The translations under genes and the position numbers were made by a program. The notes beneath the pieces are model-generated. The model searched no databases and was not told the DNA's origin. It was given only the letters and a program-made list of their open reading frames with translations. From Planococcus sp. MSAK28401 (lineage in GTDB: Bacteria; Bacillota; Bacilli; Bacillales_A; Planococcaceae), in the NCBI RefSeq assembly GCF_018283455.1, contig NZ_JAAMTH010000001.1, positions 1,655,501 through 1,719,500 on the forward strand: 64,000 nucleotides of DNA. Direction: 5' to 3'. Below are positions 43,898-52,185 of this stretch, one piece after another. Position 1 is the first letter of the stretch; each line of letters begins with the position of its first letter.

Positions 43898-45238
43898 GAG
43901 AGCGTAAAATATCTTGTGTAAATGAATAAATAGAAAAAGGAAGACCTTTTCTTGTAGAATTAAGTCACCACAACCAATTCACAGAAAAGAGGCCTTCCCT
44001 ATGACTCAGTTTACAACAGATATTATGCAAGCTCTAGTAAAAAAAGAAGACATCTCCGAAGTTTTTCGCAAACATTTGGAGACGGCGGTGAATACACTTC
44101 TTCAAACGGAACTAACAGCGTTCCTGGATTACGAAAAATACGACCGCATCGGGTTTAATTCCGGCAACTCACGCAATGGTGTCTACACGCGGACACTCCA
44201 TACGGAGTATGGGGATTTAGAGCTTTCGATGCCACGGGACCGGAACGGCGAATTCAACCAACAGACGGTCGCTCCGTACAAGCGCTCAAACGATACGCTG
44301 GAAGCCTTCGTTATTCACATGTTTCAAAAAGGCGTGACCATGTCCGAGATTTCGGACCTGATCGAGAAAATGTACGGCCATCATTACACGCCACAAACCA
44401 TTTCCAATATGACGAAAGTCATGAGCGAACAGGTCGAGGCGTTTAAATCTCGTCCGTTAGAACAGCGTTACGCGTGTGTCTATCTGGATGCAACTTACAT
44501 TGCCCTCAAGCGCGACACGGTCTCGAAGGAAGCCGTCTATATTACGATTGGCATCCGAGAGGACGGCTCAAAAGAAGTCTTGGCCTATACAGTGGCACCT
44601 ACGGAATCCGCATTTGTTTGGGAAGAAGTCCTGTTGGACTTGAAAGAGCGCGGTGTCGAAGAGGTGCTTTTGTTTATCTCCGACGGCTTAAAAGGCATCA
44701 CTGATCGCATCTTCGCGGTCTTTCCCGATGCTCAATATCAGGCGTGCTGCGTCCACTTGTCGCGTGGGATCCGCCACAAAGTTCGCGTTACCGATCGCAA
44801 GGAGATTCTGGATGATTTCAAATCGGTCTACCGGGCAGAGAACCAAGAACTGGGTGAAAAAGCGTTGAAAGCCTTTGTCGACAAATGGAAAACGGCCTAT
44901 CCCAAAGTGGCGAAATCGTTGGAAGCGAATCCCTATATTTTCACTTTCTACAGCTTCCCAAAATCCATTTGGCGAAGCATCTATTCAACGAACCTGATCG
45001 AATCGTTCAACAAGAACGTAAAGAAATACAGCAAGCGCAAGGAGCAATTTCCGAACGAAGATTCCTTGGATCGCTTCCTGGTTTCCCAGTTCGAAATCTA
45101 TAACCAGAACTTCTCCACCCGTTGCCATATCGGATTCGATCAAGCTCGTGCAGAGCTGACTGAGATGTTCAAGCAAACCTAATCGATATACATACAAGAA
45201 AAGGATTTACTTATTTACACATAATTATTGACGGTCTC
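43898..45238 (+). mobile_element. IS256-family insertion sequence
   Basis: A 1341-base element with imperfect terminal inverted repeats: left GAGAGCGTAAAATATCTTGT, right (complement) GAGACCGTCAATAATTATGT, both continuing GTAAATgAaTAAAT / GTAAATaAgTAAAT. It carries one intact transposase. The flanks do not match each other (CTTTAAAG on the left, TTGCTTAC on the right). The right flank TTGCTTAC does match the flank of an IS left-end remnant at 48654-48661, which indicates that this copy took part in a rearrangement. Confidence 0.85.
44001..45182 (+). CDS. IS256-family transposase
   Basis: 393 residues, full length. The DDE catalytic residues sit in VYLDATYIAL, FISDGLKGI and NLIESFNKNVKK, and CCVHLSRGIRHKV and IYSTNLIESFN are family hallmarks. 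The frame is intact, so it is probably active or recently active. AAAGAGG precedes ATG 44001. Confidence 0.97.
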   Translation: MTQFTTDIMQALVKKEDISEVFRKHLETAVNTLLQTELTAFLDYEKYDRIGFNSGNSRNGVYTRTLHTEYGDLELSMPRDRNGEFNQQTVAPYKRSNDTLEAFVIHMFQKGVTMSEISDLIEKMYGHHYTPQTISNMTKVMSEQVEAFKSRPLEQRYACVYLDATYIALKRDTVSKEAVYITIGIREDGSKEVLAYTVAPTESAFVWEEVLLDLKERGVEEVLLFISDGLKGITDRIFAVFPDAQYQACCVHLSRGIRHKVRVTDRKEILDDFKSVYRAENQELGEKALKAFVDKWKTAYPKVAKSLEANPYIFTFYSFPKSIWRSIYSTNLIESFNKNVKKYSKRKEQFPNEDSLDRFLVSQFEIYNQNFSTRCHIGFDQARAELTEMFKQT

Positions 45239-45246
45239 TTGCTTAC
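45239..45246. repeat. IS256 target-site copy TTGCTTAC (right side)
   Basis: The same 8 bases occur as GTAAGCAA at 48654-48661 next to the IS left-end remnant, in the same codon phase (tt-GCT-TAC). Confidence 0.75.
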
Positions 45247-45693
45247 CTATACATAAACGATTTAAATGAATGTGAAGATATCATCCAAGAAGTATTCATT
45301 AAATGCTATCACCAGTTGGAAAATTTCCGATTTGAATCTAATGTCAAAACTTGGCTAATTCGAATTACTATCAATAAATGCAAAGACTACCACAAGTTAT
45401 GGCGAGTGAAAAAACTAATTTATCGACCGTTCCTTATCTCCGAAAGAAAAGATGCTTCAGCTGAAGAGCGTTATCTTGAAGAAGAGACTTCCTCTGAAAT
45501 CATTTCCAGCATTCACCTTCTATCACCTAAGTACAAAGAAGTTTTAATTCTTTATTATTATCAAGAGATGACCATGCAGGAAATCAGTGACGTATTATCC
45601 ATTAGCATTAATACAGTTAAATCTCGACTATTGCGAGGAAAACGCACGCTTCAAACGCAATTAGAAAGGATGATTGATCATGGACAAATTTGA
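45239..45693 (+). pseudogene. ECF sigma factor, C-terminal part, cut off by IS256
   Basis: The frame enters from the IS right end: LAYLYINDLNECEDIIQEVF is ECF region 2 and NVKTWLIRITINKCKDY the end of it; LSPKYKEVLILYYYQEMTMQ then EISDVLSISINTVKSRLLRG is region 4. The first possible internal start is ATG 45316, which would lose most of region 2. The missing first 36 codons are at 48654-48761 on the minus strand. TTGCTTAC (45239-45246) is the insertion target copy. Joined, the two parts give an ordinary 184-residue sigma factor. Confidence 0.9.
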
Positions 45694-46354
45694 TCGCGAA
45701 ATACGAAGCAAAATCAATCGAGATTTAGAAAAAGAAGTTCATTTCTCATCGGCTGAACGAATCAAAATTCAGCGACGTATTCATGAACATAGAAACAAAA
45801 AGGTTTCTTTTAATCCTATTTATTGGACAGTCCTCGTTTCAGCTGTTGGGCTGATGATGGTGTTTGGACTTATCTATATGGGGGATCGCTCAGCTGTCTC
45901 TACCGACTCTCCTGCCATCGCCGGTGAAGAAGAAACGATCTCAACTGCCACTACAACAGCTCTTCAAAAGCCCGAGAGTATATTGCCCCAAGAGCAAGAA
46001 TGGACCAAAGAGGATGCAGCAAATCCCAAGAGTGGTATGTACCAAATGGAAGTTTCCGAGTTTGCTAGTGTAGCAGAGTACTTAACTGTTATGACGGAAC
46101 ATTGGCATCACGGCAATGATAGCGGAGATCCAGAAATAGACCGAAAAATTTCGATTGCCTTTACTACAATCAGTTACCTCAATTATTATGAAAATGAGTT
46201 CCAAGAGTTTGAGGCAACAGCGATAGCTGACGAGCTCCAACGAATTGCGCTTGATATTAGCATGCACTATAGCGAACTAACTGATGAAGAACTACGAGTA
46301 GCCTTTCAAGAATTTGAAGAACAATTAGCTGATCTCAATGACGTGATACAATAA
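45680..46354 (+). CDS. Membrane anti-sigma-like protein
   Basis: 224 residues. A charged N-terminal cytoplasmic part (about 45 residues), one membrane helix (YWTVLVSAVGLMMVFGLIYM), then an extracytoplasmic domain ending LTDEELRVAFQEFEEQLADL. There is no HxxxCxxC zinc motif. It overlaps the sigma gene end, and its position right after an ECF sigma is that of an anti-sigma factor. The outer C-terminal domain resembles the separate protein at 48023-48415. AAAGGATGAT precedes ATG 45680. Confidence 0.85.
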   Translation: MDKFDREIRSKINRDLEKEVHFSSAERIKIQRRIHEHRNKKVSFNPIYWTVLVSAVGLMMVFGLIYMGDRSAVSTDSPAIAGEEETISTATTTALQKPESILPQEQEWTKEDAANPKSGMYQMEVSEFASVAEYLTVMTEHWHHGNDSGDPEIDRKISIAFTTISYLNYYENEFQEFEATAIADELQRIALDISMHYSELTDEELRVAFQEFEEQLADLNDVIQ

Positions 46355-46451
46355 AATATGGTAAAAGAAAGAATCATCCATAAATACTGCTTTATACTCC
46401 TACGATCGATGTTCTTGTGCATAGTTCTTTAAGAGAAAGGAATTGTATTCA

Positions 46452-47018
46452 TTGAAGTTGCATTATCAACTAACTTACTCTGACTTTTTAGCTCTTCAAC
46501 GAGATTCTATTAAGCATTTGAATTATCACAGAAAAAGGGCTCTGGTTACGTTCTGCATCCTTGAGTTGCTTATTTTCTGGGTTGGACTCAGTCTGGCTGA
46601 ACATATATTGCCTACTGATTTATCTTCTAGTTTGACGTGGGGGCTTCGTATCAGCGCTGGAATTTTACTAGCTGTCTTACTTGCCCCGCTTAGCAAAAAG
46701 GGTTATGGACTATTGACCAACTGGCAGTATAAATTGTTGCTACGTAAGGAAAAACATACAATCTGGCCAAAGGATGTTACGGTGACTTTGGATCAAGAAT
46801 ACTTGAGAGTACAGACACTGCAGAATGGATTGAAAACAAATACTGAAATTCAGTGGGGAAAGATCCAAAAAGTAAGTGAAGACCATCGCCATTTGTACTT
46901 ATACTATGACGAACTAAATGTAATGATTGTGCCGAAGAGCAACTACAAGGCGAGTAATGAAGAGAAAGCAAACATTGAAAAATTACTCAGTCACAAACTC
47001 GGCCATTTGCGTATCTAA
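46452..47018 (+). CDS. YcxB-like membrane protein
   Basis: 188 residues. LHYQLTYSDFLALQRDSIKH, two membrane helices (about residues 30-52 and 60-85), then the YcxB-like C-terminal domain: IQWGKIQKVSEDHRHLYLYY and VMIVPKSNYKASNEEKANI (W...i.kv...... iiPK). The start is TTG 46452 behind GAAAGGA. Paralogous to the genes at 47050 and 50417. Function unknown. Confidence 0.85.
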   Translation: MKLHYQLTYSDFLALQRDSIKHLNYHRKRALVTFCILELLIFWVGLSLAEHILPTDLSSSLTWGLRISAGILLAVLLAPLSKKGYGLLTNWQYKLLLRKEKHTIWPKDVTVTLDQEYLRVQTLQNGLKTNTEIQWGKIQKVSEDHRHLYLYYDELNVMIVPKSNYKASNEEKANIEKLLSHKLGHLRI

Positions 47019-47049
47019 AAAGCGATGAGAATAATAAAGGAGTGGAACG

Positions 47050-47622
47050 ATGCAGATTCAATATCAATTGACATACGACGATGTGTTAACTTTTCAAGAG
47101 TACGAGACAAGATATTCCACTCGTCACAAGATAAGGGGTGGGGTCTTCCACGTTCTTATCACTCTACTTGTTTTCATAGTAGTTGCTTCAATTATCATCA
47201 TACTAATACCTATACTGTTTCAATTTGAAAATCAGCCTATTCCATACACGCCAATATTTATAACGGCTGTATTAATCGCTTTGATTTCAGCTCCATTTCT
47301 AAAGAAAATCTATGTACCAGTGATTCTATGGCAATATAAGCAAATCTTTAAAAAAACGAAGGACAGAAGATGGCCAAGACCGATCGCAATCATCTTGAAA
47401 TCTGAAGGACTGAATGTGAAATCTGTTCACAATGGTATCAAAGAAGACATTGATATTTCGTGGGAATCCATTCAAAAAGTAATAGATTATGGAGATTTGT
47501 ACTTCCTCTATATTCAAAAAAGAGAAGCGCTCATCATTCCGAAAAAAAACCAAACTATTACCACTGAGCAACAGGAGAAACTTCGTGAGTCGCTAAAGCA
47601 ACATTTCCCAAATATCACCTGA
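47050..47622 (+). CDS. YcxB-like membrane protein
   Basis: 190 residues with the same plan as its neighbour: IQYQLTYDDVLTFQEYETRY, two helices, then ISWESIQKVIDYGDLYFLYI and ALIIPKKNQTITTEQQEKL. AAAGGAGTGG precedes ATG 47050. It and its neighbour are a tandem duplication in the split sigma operon. Confidence 0.85.
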   Translation: MQIQYQLTYDDVLTFQEYETRYSTRHKIRGGVFHVLITLLVFIVVASIIIILIPILFQFENQPIPYTPIFITAVLIALISAPFLKKIYVPVILWQYKQIFKKTKDRRWPRPIAIILKSEGLNVKSVHNGIKEDIDISWESIQKVIDYGDLYFLYIQKREALIIPKKNQTITTEQQEKLRESLKQHFPNIT

Positions 47623-47637
47623 ATGAATACTTAATAA

Positions 47638-47676
47638 GCTGTAAGCTCTCGGTATTGAGAACTTGCAGCCTATTTA
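47638..47676 (+). terminator. Possible terminator after the YcxB-like pair
   Basis: GCTGTAAGCTCTC pairs with GAGAACTTGCAGC (two mismatches), tail CCTATTT. Confidence 0.5.
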
Positions 47677-48022
47677 AAAGCAATGGCTCTTTTGAGAAGA
47701 GACAAACGCGTAAAAGCTGATAGGTTATTTTTTTGAATTAACGAAAGCTCTTTAAATTCTTATGTCTTTCTAGGAGCATGTCATCAATTTAGGGTTTCAT
47801 TTACTTATTTTACTCGGTCCTCTCTCTTTCTATTCCTCAGCATCTTCCGTCTTTGAAGAACTTATATCAGATTCTCATTGAGTTGAATTTAATGTAAGTT
47901 CTTCTTTTCTTCTTACGACATGACTAAAAATCTCTTAACATGCAAATTTGTGAAAGCAGATTATTTGGATAAAAAATGGAATGTCTTGTGCTACAATAGT
48001 GGGTATACGTAGGAGGGGTTTG
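47677..48022. other. 346-base intergenic region, nothing recognised
   Basis: AT-rich, without a protein-like frame. It likely holds the promoter of the gene at 48023. Confidence 0.4.
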
Positions 48023-48415
48023 ATGAAGAAAATCATGATCGGTATTCCTATTGCTGTTTTCTCTGTCTTGGTACTGTTGATCGCTTGGGTTAGTCTAGTA
48101 CCGGAAGAAAATATTTCTACAGAAAAAGCGACTACTGAAGGAAATGCAAAAGAATATATAGCAACTGCTTGGAATAGATGGAATGGTAGTACACTTGATG
48201 AAGAGAATATTGAAAAAGAAACTACTTTTATTGCACTCAACTCGATTGACGGTAATGAAATGAAAACTTTAGGAATGGAAACAGAGTTTTTGGAACTTCA
48301 AGAAGTAGCTGGCATCATTAGCGGTGATTTTGGAAGACTTACGGATGAAGAAAAACAAATACACTATAAAGAATTCGAAGACAAATTACATGAAATTCAC
48401 AACTCGATTAATTGA
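48023..48415 (+). CDS. Membrane-anchored protein resembling the anti-sigma outer domain
   Basis: 130 residues. One N-terminal helix (KIMIGIPIAVFSVLVLLIAW), then an outer domain ending FGRLTDEEKQIHYKEFEDKLHEI. That end matches YSELTDEELRVAFQEFEEQL of the anti-sigma-like protein at 45680-46354 in spacing and charge, so it looks like a free-standing copy of its sensor domain. AGGAGGGG precedes ATG 48023; the frame reaches 47981 without a site. Confidence 0.8.
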   Translation: MKKIMIGIPIAVFSVLVLLIAWVSLVPEENISTEKATTEGNAKEYIATAWNRWNGSTLDEENIEKETTFIALNSIDGNEMKTLGMETEFLELQEVAGIISGDFGRLTDEEKQIHYKEFEDKLHEIHNSIN

Positions 48416-48508
48416 AAGATAAAAGACCTTGAATAGAAAACAAACTACTATTTGATTAGAATAAAAATGTTTTTTTGTAATGGAATCCTTCCATAAAGGT
48501 ACATTTTC

Positions 48509-48560
48509 AAAAAAAGGGATAGAAGATGCGGCTCGATTAGCATCTTCTACCCCTTTTTGT
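48509..48560 (+). terminator. Terminator after the sensor-domain gene
   Basis: AAAAAGGGATAGAAGATGC pairs with GCATCTTCTACCCCTTTTT, followed by further T residues. Confidence 0.88.
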
Positions 48561-48603
48561 TTTTGCAGCTTCCGATGACTGCACGATATGTAAACTAAAT
48601 ATT

Positions 48604-48653
48604 AGAAAAGTCTTCCCTTTCTACCCCATTTACACAAGATATTTTACCCTCTC
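48604..48653 (-). mobile_element. Remnant of an IS256 left end
   Basis: On the minus strand it reads GAGAGGGTAAAATATCTTGT then GTAAATGGGGTAGAAAGGGA and AGACTTTTCT. The left end of the complete IS at 43898 reads GAGAGCGTAAAATATCTTGT, GTAAATG, then (a few bases different) AGAAAAAGGAAGACCTTTTCT. The match extends for about 50 bases with a short gap. The rest of the element is lost. Confidence 0.85.
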
Positions 48654-48761
48654 GTAAGCAATTCGCTTTAATTCTAGTCCATAATCCTCCATCAATTGGG
48701 CGATTACTGTTTCATAATCATAAGGTTCGCCATTTTTATTAGCGTTATCCGGCCAAGGCAT
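48630..48761 (-). pseudogene. ECF sigma factor, N-terminal 36 codons
   Basis: AGAAAGGAG precedes ATG 48761. The frame reads MPWPDNANKNGEPYDYETVI then AQLMEDYGLELKRIAY, the start of ECF region 2, and then runs into the IS remnant and stops at TAA 48630-48632. The break point is TTGCTTAC (complement at 48654-48661), the same 8 bases that begin the C-terminal part at 45239. Removing the IS and one target copy joins ...LKRIAY to LYINDLNECED... in frame. Confidence 0.9.
48654..48661. repeat. IS256 target-site copy (left side), GTAAGCAA = TTGCTTAC
   Basis: Second copy of the 8-bp target duplication, on the opposite strand to the copy at 45239-45246. Confidence 0.75.
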
Positions 48762-48885
48762 CAAGACTCAACTCCTTTCTATAGTAATTAGACGGTTGTC
48801 ACTTCCGTTTTGACCCCTAGTATTCAAATTATTTCGCATATGCTATTTCCAGATTATAGAGATACGGGATATAAAGTTCCGATTT

Positions 48886-48912
48886 TGAAACCATAGAGCA
48901 GTGAGACTCGTC
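48886..48912 (+). promoter_or_regulatory. ECF-type promoter TGAAAC-N17-CGTC
   Basis: TGAAAC (48886-48891) and CGTC (48909-48912) are the -35 and -10 elements typical of Bacillus ECF sigma factors such as SigW, SigM and SigX. It lies 63 bases before the sigma gene at 48976, so autoregulation is likely. Confidence 0.6.
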
Positions 48913-48975
48913 TTAGGGGCAGCTCATTTCACCTTTAATTAAAATTTTATCAATAGATAGAAGGGAGGCAACGCT

Positions 48976-49524
48976 TTGACCGACGAAAACAATTTGCCTT
49001 TAAAAATTCAAAAAGAAGCCTGGTTAGAAAATCTAATGGATCAATATGGCGATCGCCTAACAAAGCTCGCTTATAGTTATTTGAAAGATTGGGGAAGGTC
49101 ACAGGAAGTTGTCCAAGATGTATTTCTGACCTGTTATCAGCAATACGATATATATGAAGAAATTAACTCCTATAAAGCGTGGATTTATAGAATTACCATT
49201 AACCGCTGTAAAGATGTCCTGAAAAGTTCTTGGGCCAAACGGGTTGTCCTGAATAATCAGTTGTTTCAGTACATGCAGACAAAGGAACCTGCACCAGACC
49301 TGGCGTCACTTCAAAGAGAAGGAGATGAAGAACTGGCAAATTCCGTATTGTCTCTTCCAATCAAATATCGTGAAACCATTCATCTTCATTACTACGAAGA
49401 TTTGTCGATACCCGAGATGGAAGCTCTGTTAAAAATTAATCAGAACACCTTGAAAACTCGTTTGCGAAGAGGCCGGAAGCTACTGGGAGAGACTATCAAA
49501 AGAGGTGATGTATATGAAGGATAG
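48976..49524 (+). CDS. ECF RNA polymerase sigma factor
   Basis: 182 residues, intact. YGDRLTKLAYSYLKDWGRSQ and EVVQDVFLTCYQQY are region 2 with the -10 binding helix; SYKAWIYRITINRCKD follows; LPIKYRETIHLHYYEDLSIP and EMEALLKINQNTLKTRLRRG are region 4. The start is TTG 48976 behind GAAGGGAGG. It is the paralogue of the split sigma factor at 45239/48761. It overlaps the following anti-sigma-like gene by 11 bases. Confidence 0.93.
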   Translation: MTDENNLPLKIQKEAWLENLMDQYGDRLTKLAYSYLKDWGRSQEVVQDVFLTCYQQYDIYEEINSYKAWIYRITINRCKDVLKSSWAKRVVLNNQLFQYMQTKEPAPDLASLQREGDEELANSVLSLPIKYRETIHLHYYEDLSIPEMEALLKINQNTLKTRLRRGRKLLGETIKRGDVYEG

Positions 49525-50314
49525 ATTGACTGAGTATCGCGAGGCGATGGATAGAAGTGTCTTCAAAGATCAACAATTCACTGGGAAACAAAAACAAGAT
49601 ATTTTAAAAAAGATTAATGAGCCACCTCAACGAAAAGAGAAAGCTGAGTGGATTCCTCGGAGTCTGAGCGTCGCTTTTCTAGCCATCCTTTTGCTAATTG
49701 GAGGCTATCTATTAAAAGCACAAATTGAAGATAAGGTTCTGCATACGACAGAAAGTACAGTGGAGCAACCGTTACCCGAAGCCAGTAAACCAGAAGTAAC
49801 CGCAGGTGATGATAGTCAAAAGGAAGAAGAAACTCTAGAGTCCCCATATAGAGAGATTAAAACGTATTTTGAGGACTATGATCTTCCTCAGGAAGGTAGA
49901 TTACCTGAAAGTGATACAATAAATGGGATTAGTTACGAGAATGGATATACATTTGACCGAGACACCAAGGCTATGGTTTCTCGAGTGTGGAATAACGGAG
50001 AAGTAAATGAACCCTCTGAAGGACAGAAAGTAGGCGTCATAATGGGGTGGTTAAACGATGCTTCAGGAATTCCTGACTTGGAAAGCATGACCATAACGAA
50101 TGATCCCAATCAATTTCAGCAGCCCATTTCTAGGCTCGAACAAGTAAAAGAAGCGACGGAGTTTGAACCGTTGAAAAAGTGGACTTCAGAAACGATCGAA
50201 GTTCTTGCGTCAGCTCAAAAAACAGAAGATATGGATGCAAGGCAGGAATTAATAGAAGAGGGGTATACCAGGCTACAAAAAATGACTTCCTTAATCACAG
50301 AGGAAGACAAGTAA
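49514..50314 (+). CDS. Membrane anti-sigma-like protein
   Basis: 266 residues. A charged cytoplasmic N-terminus (KDRLTEYREAMDRSVFKDQQ, KQKQDILKKINE), one membrane helix (SLSVAFLAILLLIGGYLL), then an acidic outer domain of about 200 residues. No zinc anti-sigma motif. AGAGGTGATG precedes ATG 49514, inside the end of the sigma gene, so it is translationally coupled and is the probable partner of that sigma factor. Confidence 0.85.
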   Translation: MKDRLTEYREAMDRSVFKDQQFTGKQKQDILKKINEPPQRKEKAEWIPRSLSVAFLAILLLIGGYLLKAQIEDKVLHTTESTVEQPLPEASKPEVTAGDDSQKEEETLESPYREIKTYFEDYDLPQEGRLPESDTINGISYENGYTFDRDTKAMVSRVWNNGEVNEPSEGQKVGVIMGWLNDASGIPDLESMTITNDPNQFQQPISRLEQVKEATEFEPLKKWTSETIEVLASAQKTEDMDARQELIEEGYTRLQKMTSLITEEDK

Positions 50315-50416
50315 TAGAAGAAAAAATATGTAGAGATATGTCGTAGAAATATGTTGGTATTCCAGGTACAGACAATTGGAACATTTACTTTTAAACACTA
50401 TAATGAGGTGCATCTT

Positions 50417-51013
50417 TTGATTTTAAACTATCAGTTAACAGTCGATGATTTATTCGCGCTCCAGAAAAATTATTTTCGTACTAGTGAGTATCATATTAAT
50501 AGAGGCAAGCTAGCTTTTGTTGTCTTGATGTTGTTTTCCTATTTTGTTTTTAGCTCCTTCTTGCTGAATATTTTGCCGGGAAATGTCTCTCCTGATTTAA
50601 TTGTTCCAGTCTCTATAGGAGGAGGCATCCTTTTGGCTTTGATTCTCCTGCCATTCGTCCGAGACTTATATTTTAAAATACAGATATGGCGATTTAAAAT
50701 AGCTTTTAATCGATTAAAAAACAACGGGTGGCCGAAGGAGTGCATCACCAAACTGACTCCTGAAGGCATCGAACAGCATGTTCACAACAGCCAACTTGAA
50801 GGAAAGACTCAATTGAACTGGAGTGCATTTCAAAAGGTAGGAGAAGACGAGCGCCGATTTTTCCTCTATCACACAGATACGGATGCTGTAGTCCTGCCAA
50901 AGCAAACAGAATCACTTAGTGAAGAAAGTCATAAAGAACTGAGAGATTTGCTCACCCAACATATCGGTCATTTGCTTAACACAAACTCGAAGAAAACAGC
51001 CAATGCTTTATAG
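50417..51013 (+). CDS. YcxB-like membrane protein
   Basis: 198 residues. LNYQLTVDDLFALQKNYFRT, two helices, then the YcxB-like end: LNWSAFQKVGEDERRFFLYH and AVVLPKQTESLSEESHKEL. The start is TTG 50417 behind GAGGTG, aligning it with the paralogues at 46452 and 47050. The frame reaches 50351 without a site. Last gene of the intact ECF operon. Confidence 0.85.
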   Translation: MILNYQLTVDDLFALQKNYFRTSEYHINRGKLAFVVLMLFSYFVFSSFLLNILPGNVSPDLIVPVSIGGGILLALILLPFVRDLYFKIQIWRFKIAFNRLKNNGWPKECITKLTPEGIEQHVHNSQLEGKTQLNWSAFQKVGEDERRFFLYHTDTDAVVLPKQTESLSEESHKELRDLLTQHIGHLLNTNSKKTANAL

Positions 51014-51090
51014 ATGAGGCCGATCAGGATCTGATTGAAGGTTGTAAGGCTATTATCGATGCCATAACTTATATCGGATGAATCATGCAG

Positions 51091-51119
51091 AGACTAATCA
51101 CTGTGATTGGTCTTTTTTT
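51091..51119 (+). terminator. Terminator after the intact ECF operon
   Basis: AGACTAATCAC pairs with GTGATTGGTCT, followed by seven T residues. Confidence 0.88.
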
Positions 51120-51170
51120 GATACTTAAGTTTCTTTTTCGAACGGTTTTTCAGCTATGTAAATATAGAAG

Positions 51171-51695
51171 CTAAGTCTTTATGTAGTTGATAACTTCTTG
51201 TAAATAAGTTTCTATAGGCTTGCTTGTATCTACGGTCAAGATTTTCCTCAGTAAGGGTTTCTTGCTGTTTGCAATTGTATAATGGAAGGCTTCTAAGGAA
51301 GACACTTCTTTAATTTGGCTGATCATTCTCTGGCGTTCTCTTAATCTACGATTGATTTCTTCCATGTCATCCAGATAACATTCTACGTATTTATACTTAA
51401 TCGGGTATTTTTCGCTTAAGGCAATTCCTTTTTCGATGAGTTCATCATAGAGACAAGGGCTATCTAAAATGACATTATGTCCTTGGGATAGATAAAATTC
51501 TACGAGTGACCAATCGATATTATAAGATGCTTTTCCAGCAAGTTTAGGATCAATTGGAACTTCCAAAAGAGACTCCATCAGAGACGACTTAACGATATCA
51601 TGGTCAACAATAACTGCTTTAAGATGCTTAGCAATTTCACGTGAAAGTGTCGACTTTCCCGAACCGGGGAAACCGGACATTTGAACAAAAAACAT
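51171..51695 (-). CDS. P-loop kinase-like ATPase
   Basis: 174 residues. Walker A GFPGSGKST, then VIVDHDIVKSSLME (DxD/DHDxVK as in zeta-toxin and gluconate-kinase-like AAA_33 proteins), and VILDSPCLYDELI as Walker B region. RRLRERQR gives the lid arginines. The phosphoryl acceptor is unknown. GAGGTC precedes ATG 51695 on the minus strand. Confidence 0.88.
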   Translation of the reverse strand: MFFVQMSGFPGSGKSTLSREIAKHLKAVIVDHDIVKSSLMESLLEVPIDPKLAGKASYNIDWSLVEFYLSQGHNVILDSPCLYDELIEKGIALSEKYPIKYKYVECYLDDMEEINRRLRERQRMISQIKEVSSLEAFHYTIANSKKPLLRKILTVDTSKPIETYLQEVINYIKT

Positions 51696-52185
51696 GTACA
51701 GACCTCATTTCCAGTTACTTGGATAAGTTATTCTGAATTTAAATAAAGTGATGTCCCCCTAATATACCACTTAGAGATAGGGGGAAAAGGAGGTTCCTTG
51801 TTTTCATCAATTCAATTAAGATTTGAAAAGAATAAGCCAATAATTGAAATAGGAGAAGAATCTATATCCTTTGATTAAAGCAGAAGAATAAACCCTTCTC
51901 CTTTTTATCTGTCTATTTCAGAGTATATGTATTAGAAACAAAATAGGAAAAAAATTTATGGGAGTATTCTATTTATACCTAATATTATAGAGACTCATAT
52001 TAAAGAATTACCTAGTGGAAGAATGAAAATCTCCTGATGATGATGTATGATGCATATTATAGTTCTGCCAGACATGACTTAAGAAGCAATCACAAAGATA
52101 TTTTCAAATATTGGTAGTCCCCTTTGTCTAACTTTAGTTGCTTATAGGACAGCTATTATTTTCTATTTGAAATGGAGTTGAGAAA
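51696..52185. other. 490-base AT-rich region
   Basis: Contains a long-loop hairpin AGGAGAAG...CTTCTCCTTTTT (51851-51907), possibly a terminator or remnant. No convincing gene seen. Confidence 0.45.

Noticed and set aside
43890-45246. Direct target duplication of the complete IS256 copy
   Set aside because: The flanks CTTTAAAG and TTGCTTAC differ. The partner of TTGCTTAC is at 48654, so no simple duplication exists at this position.
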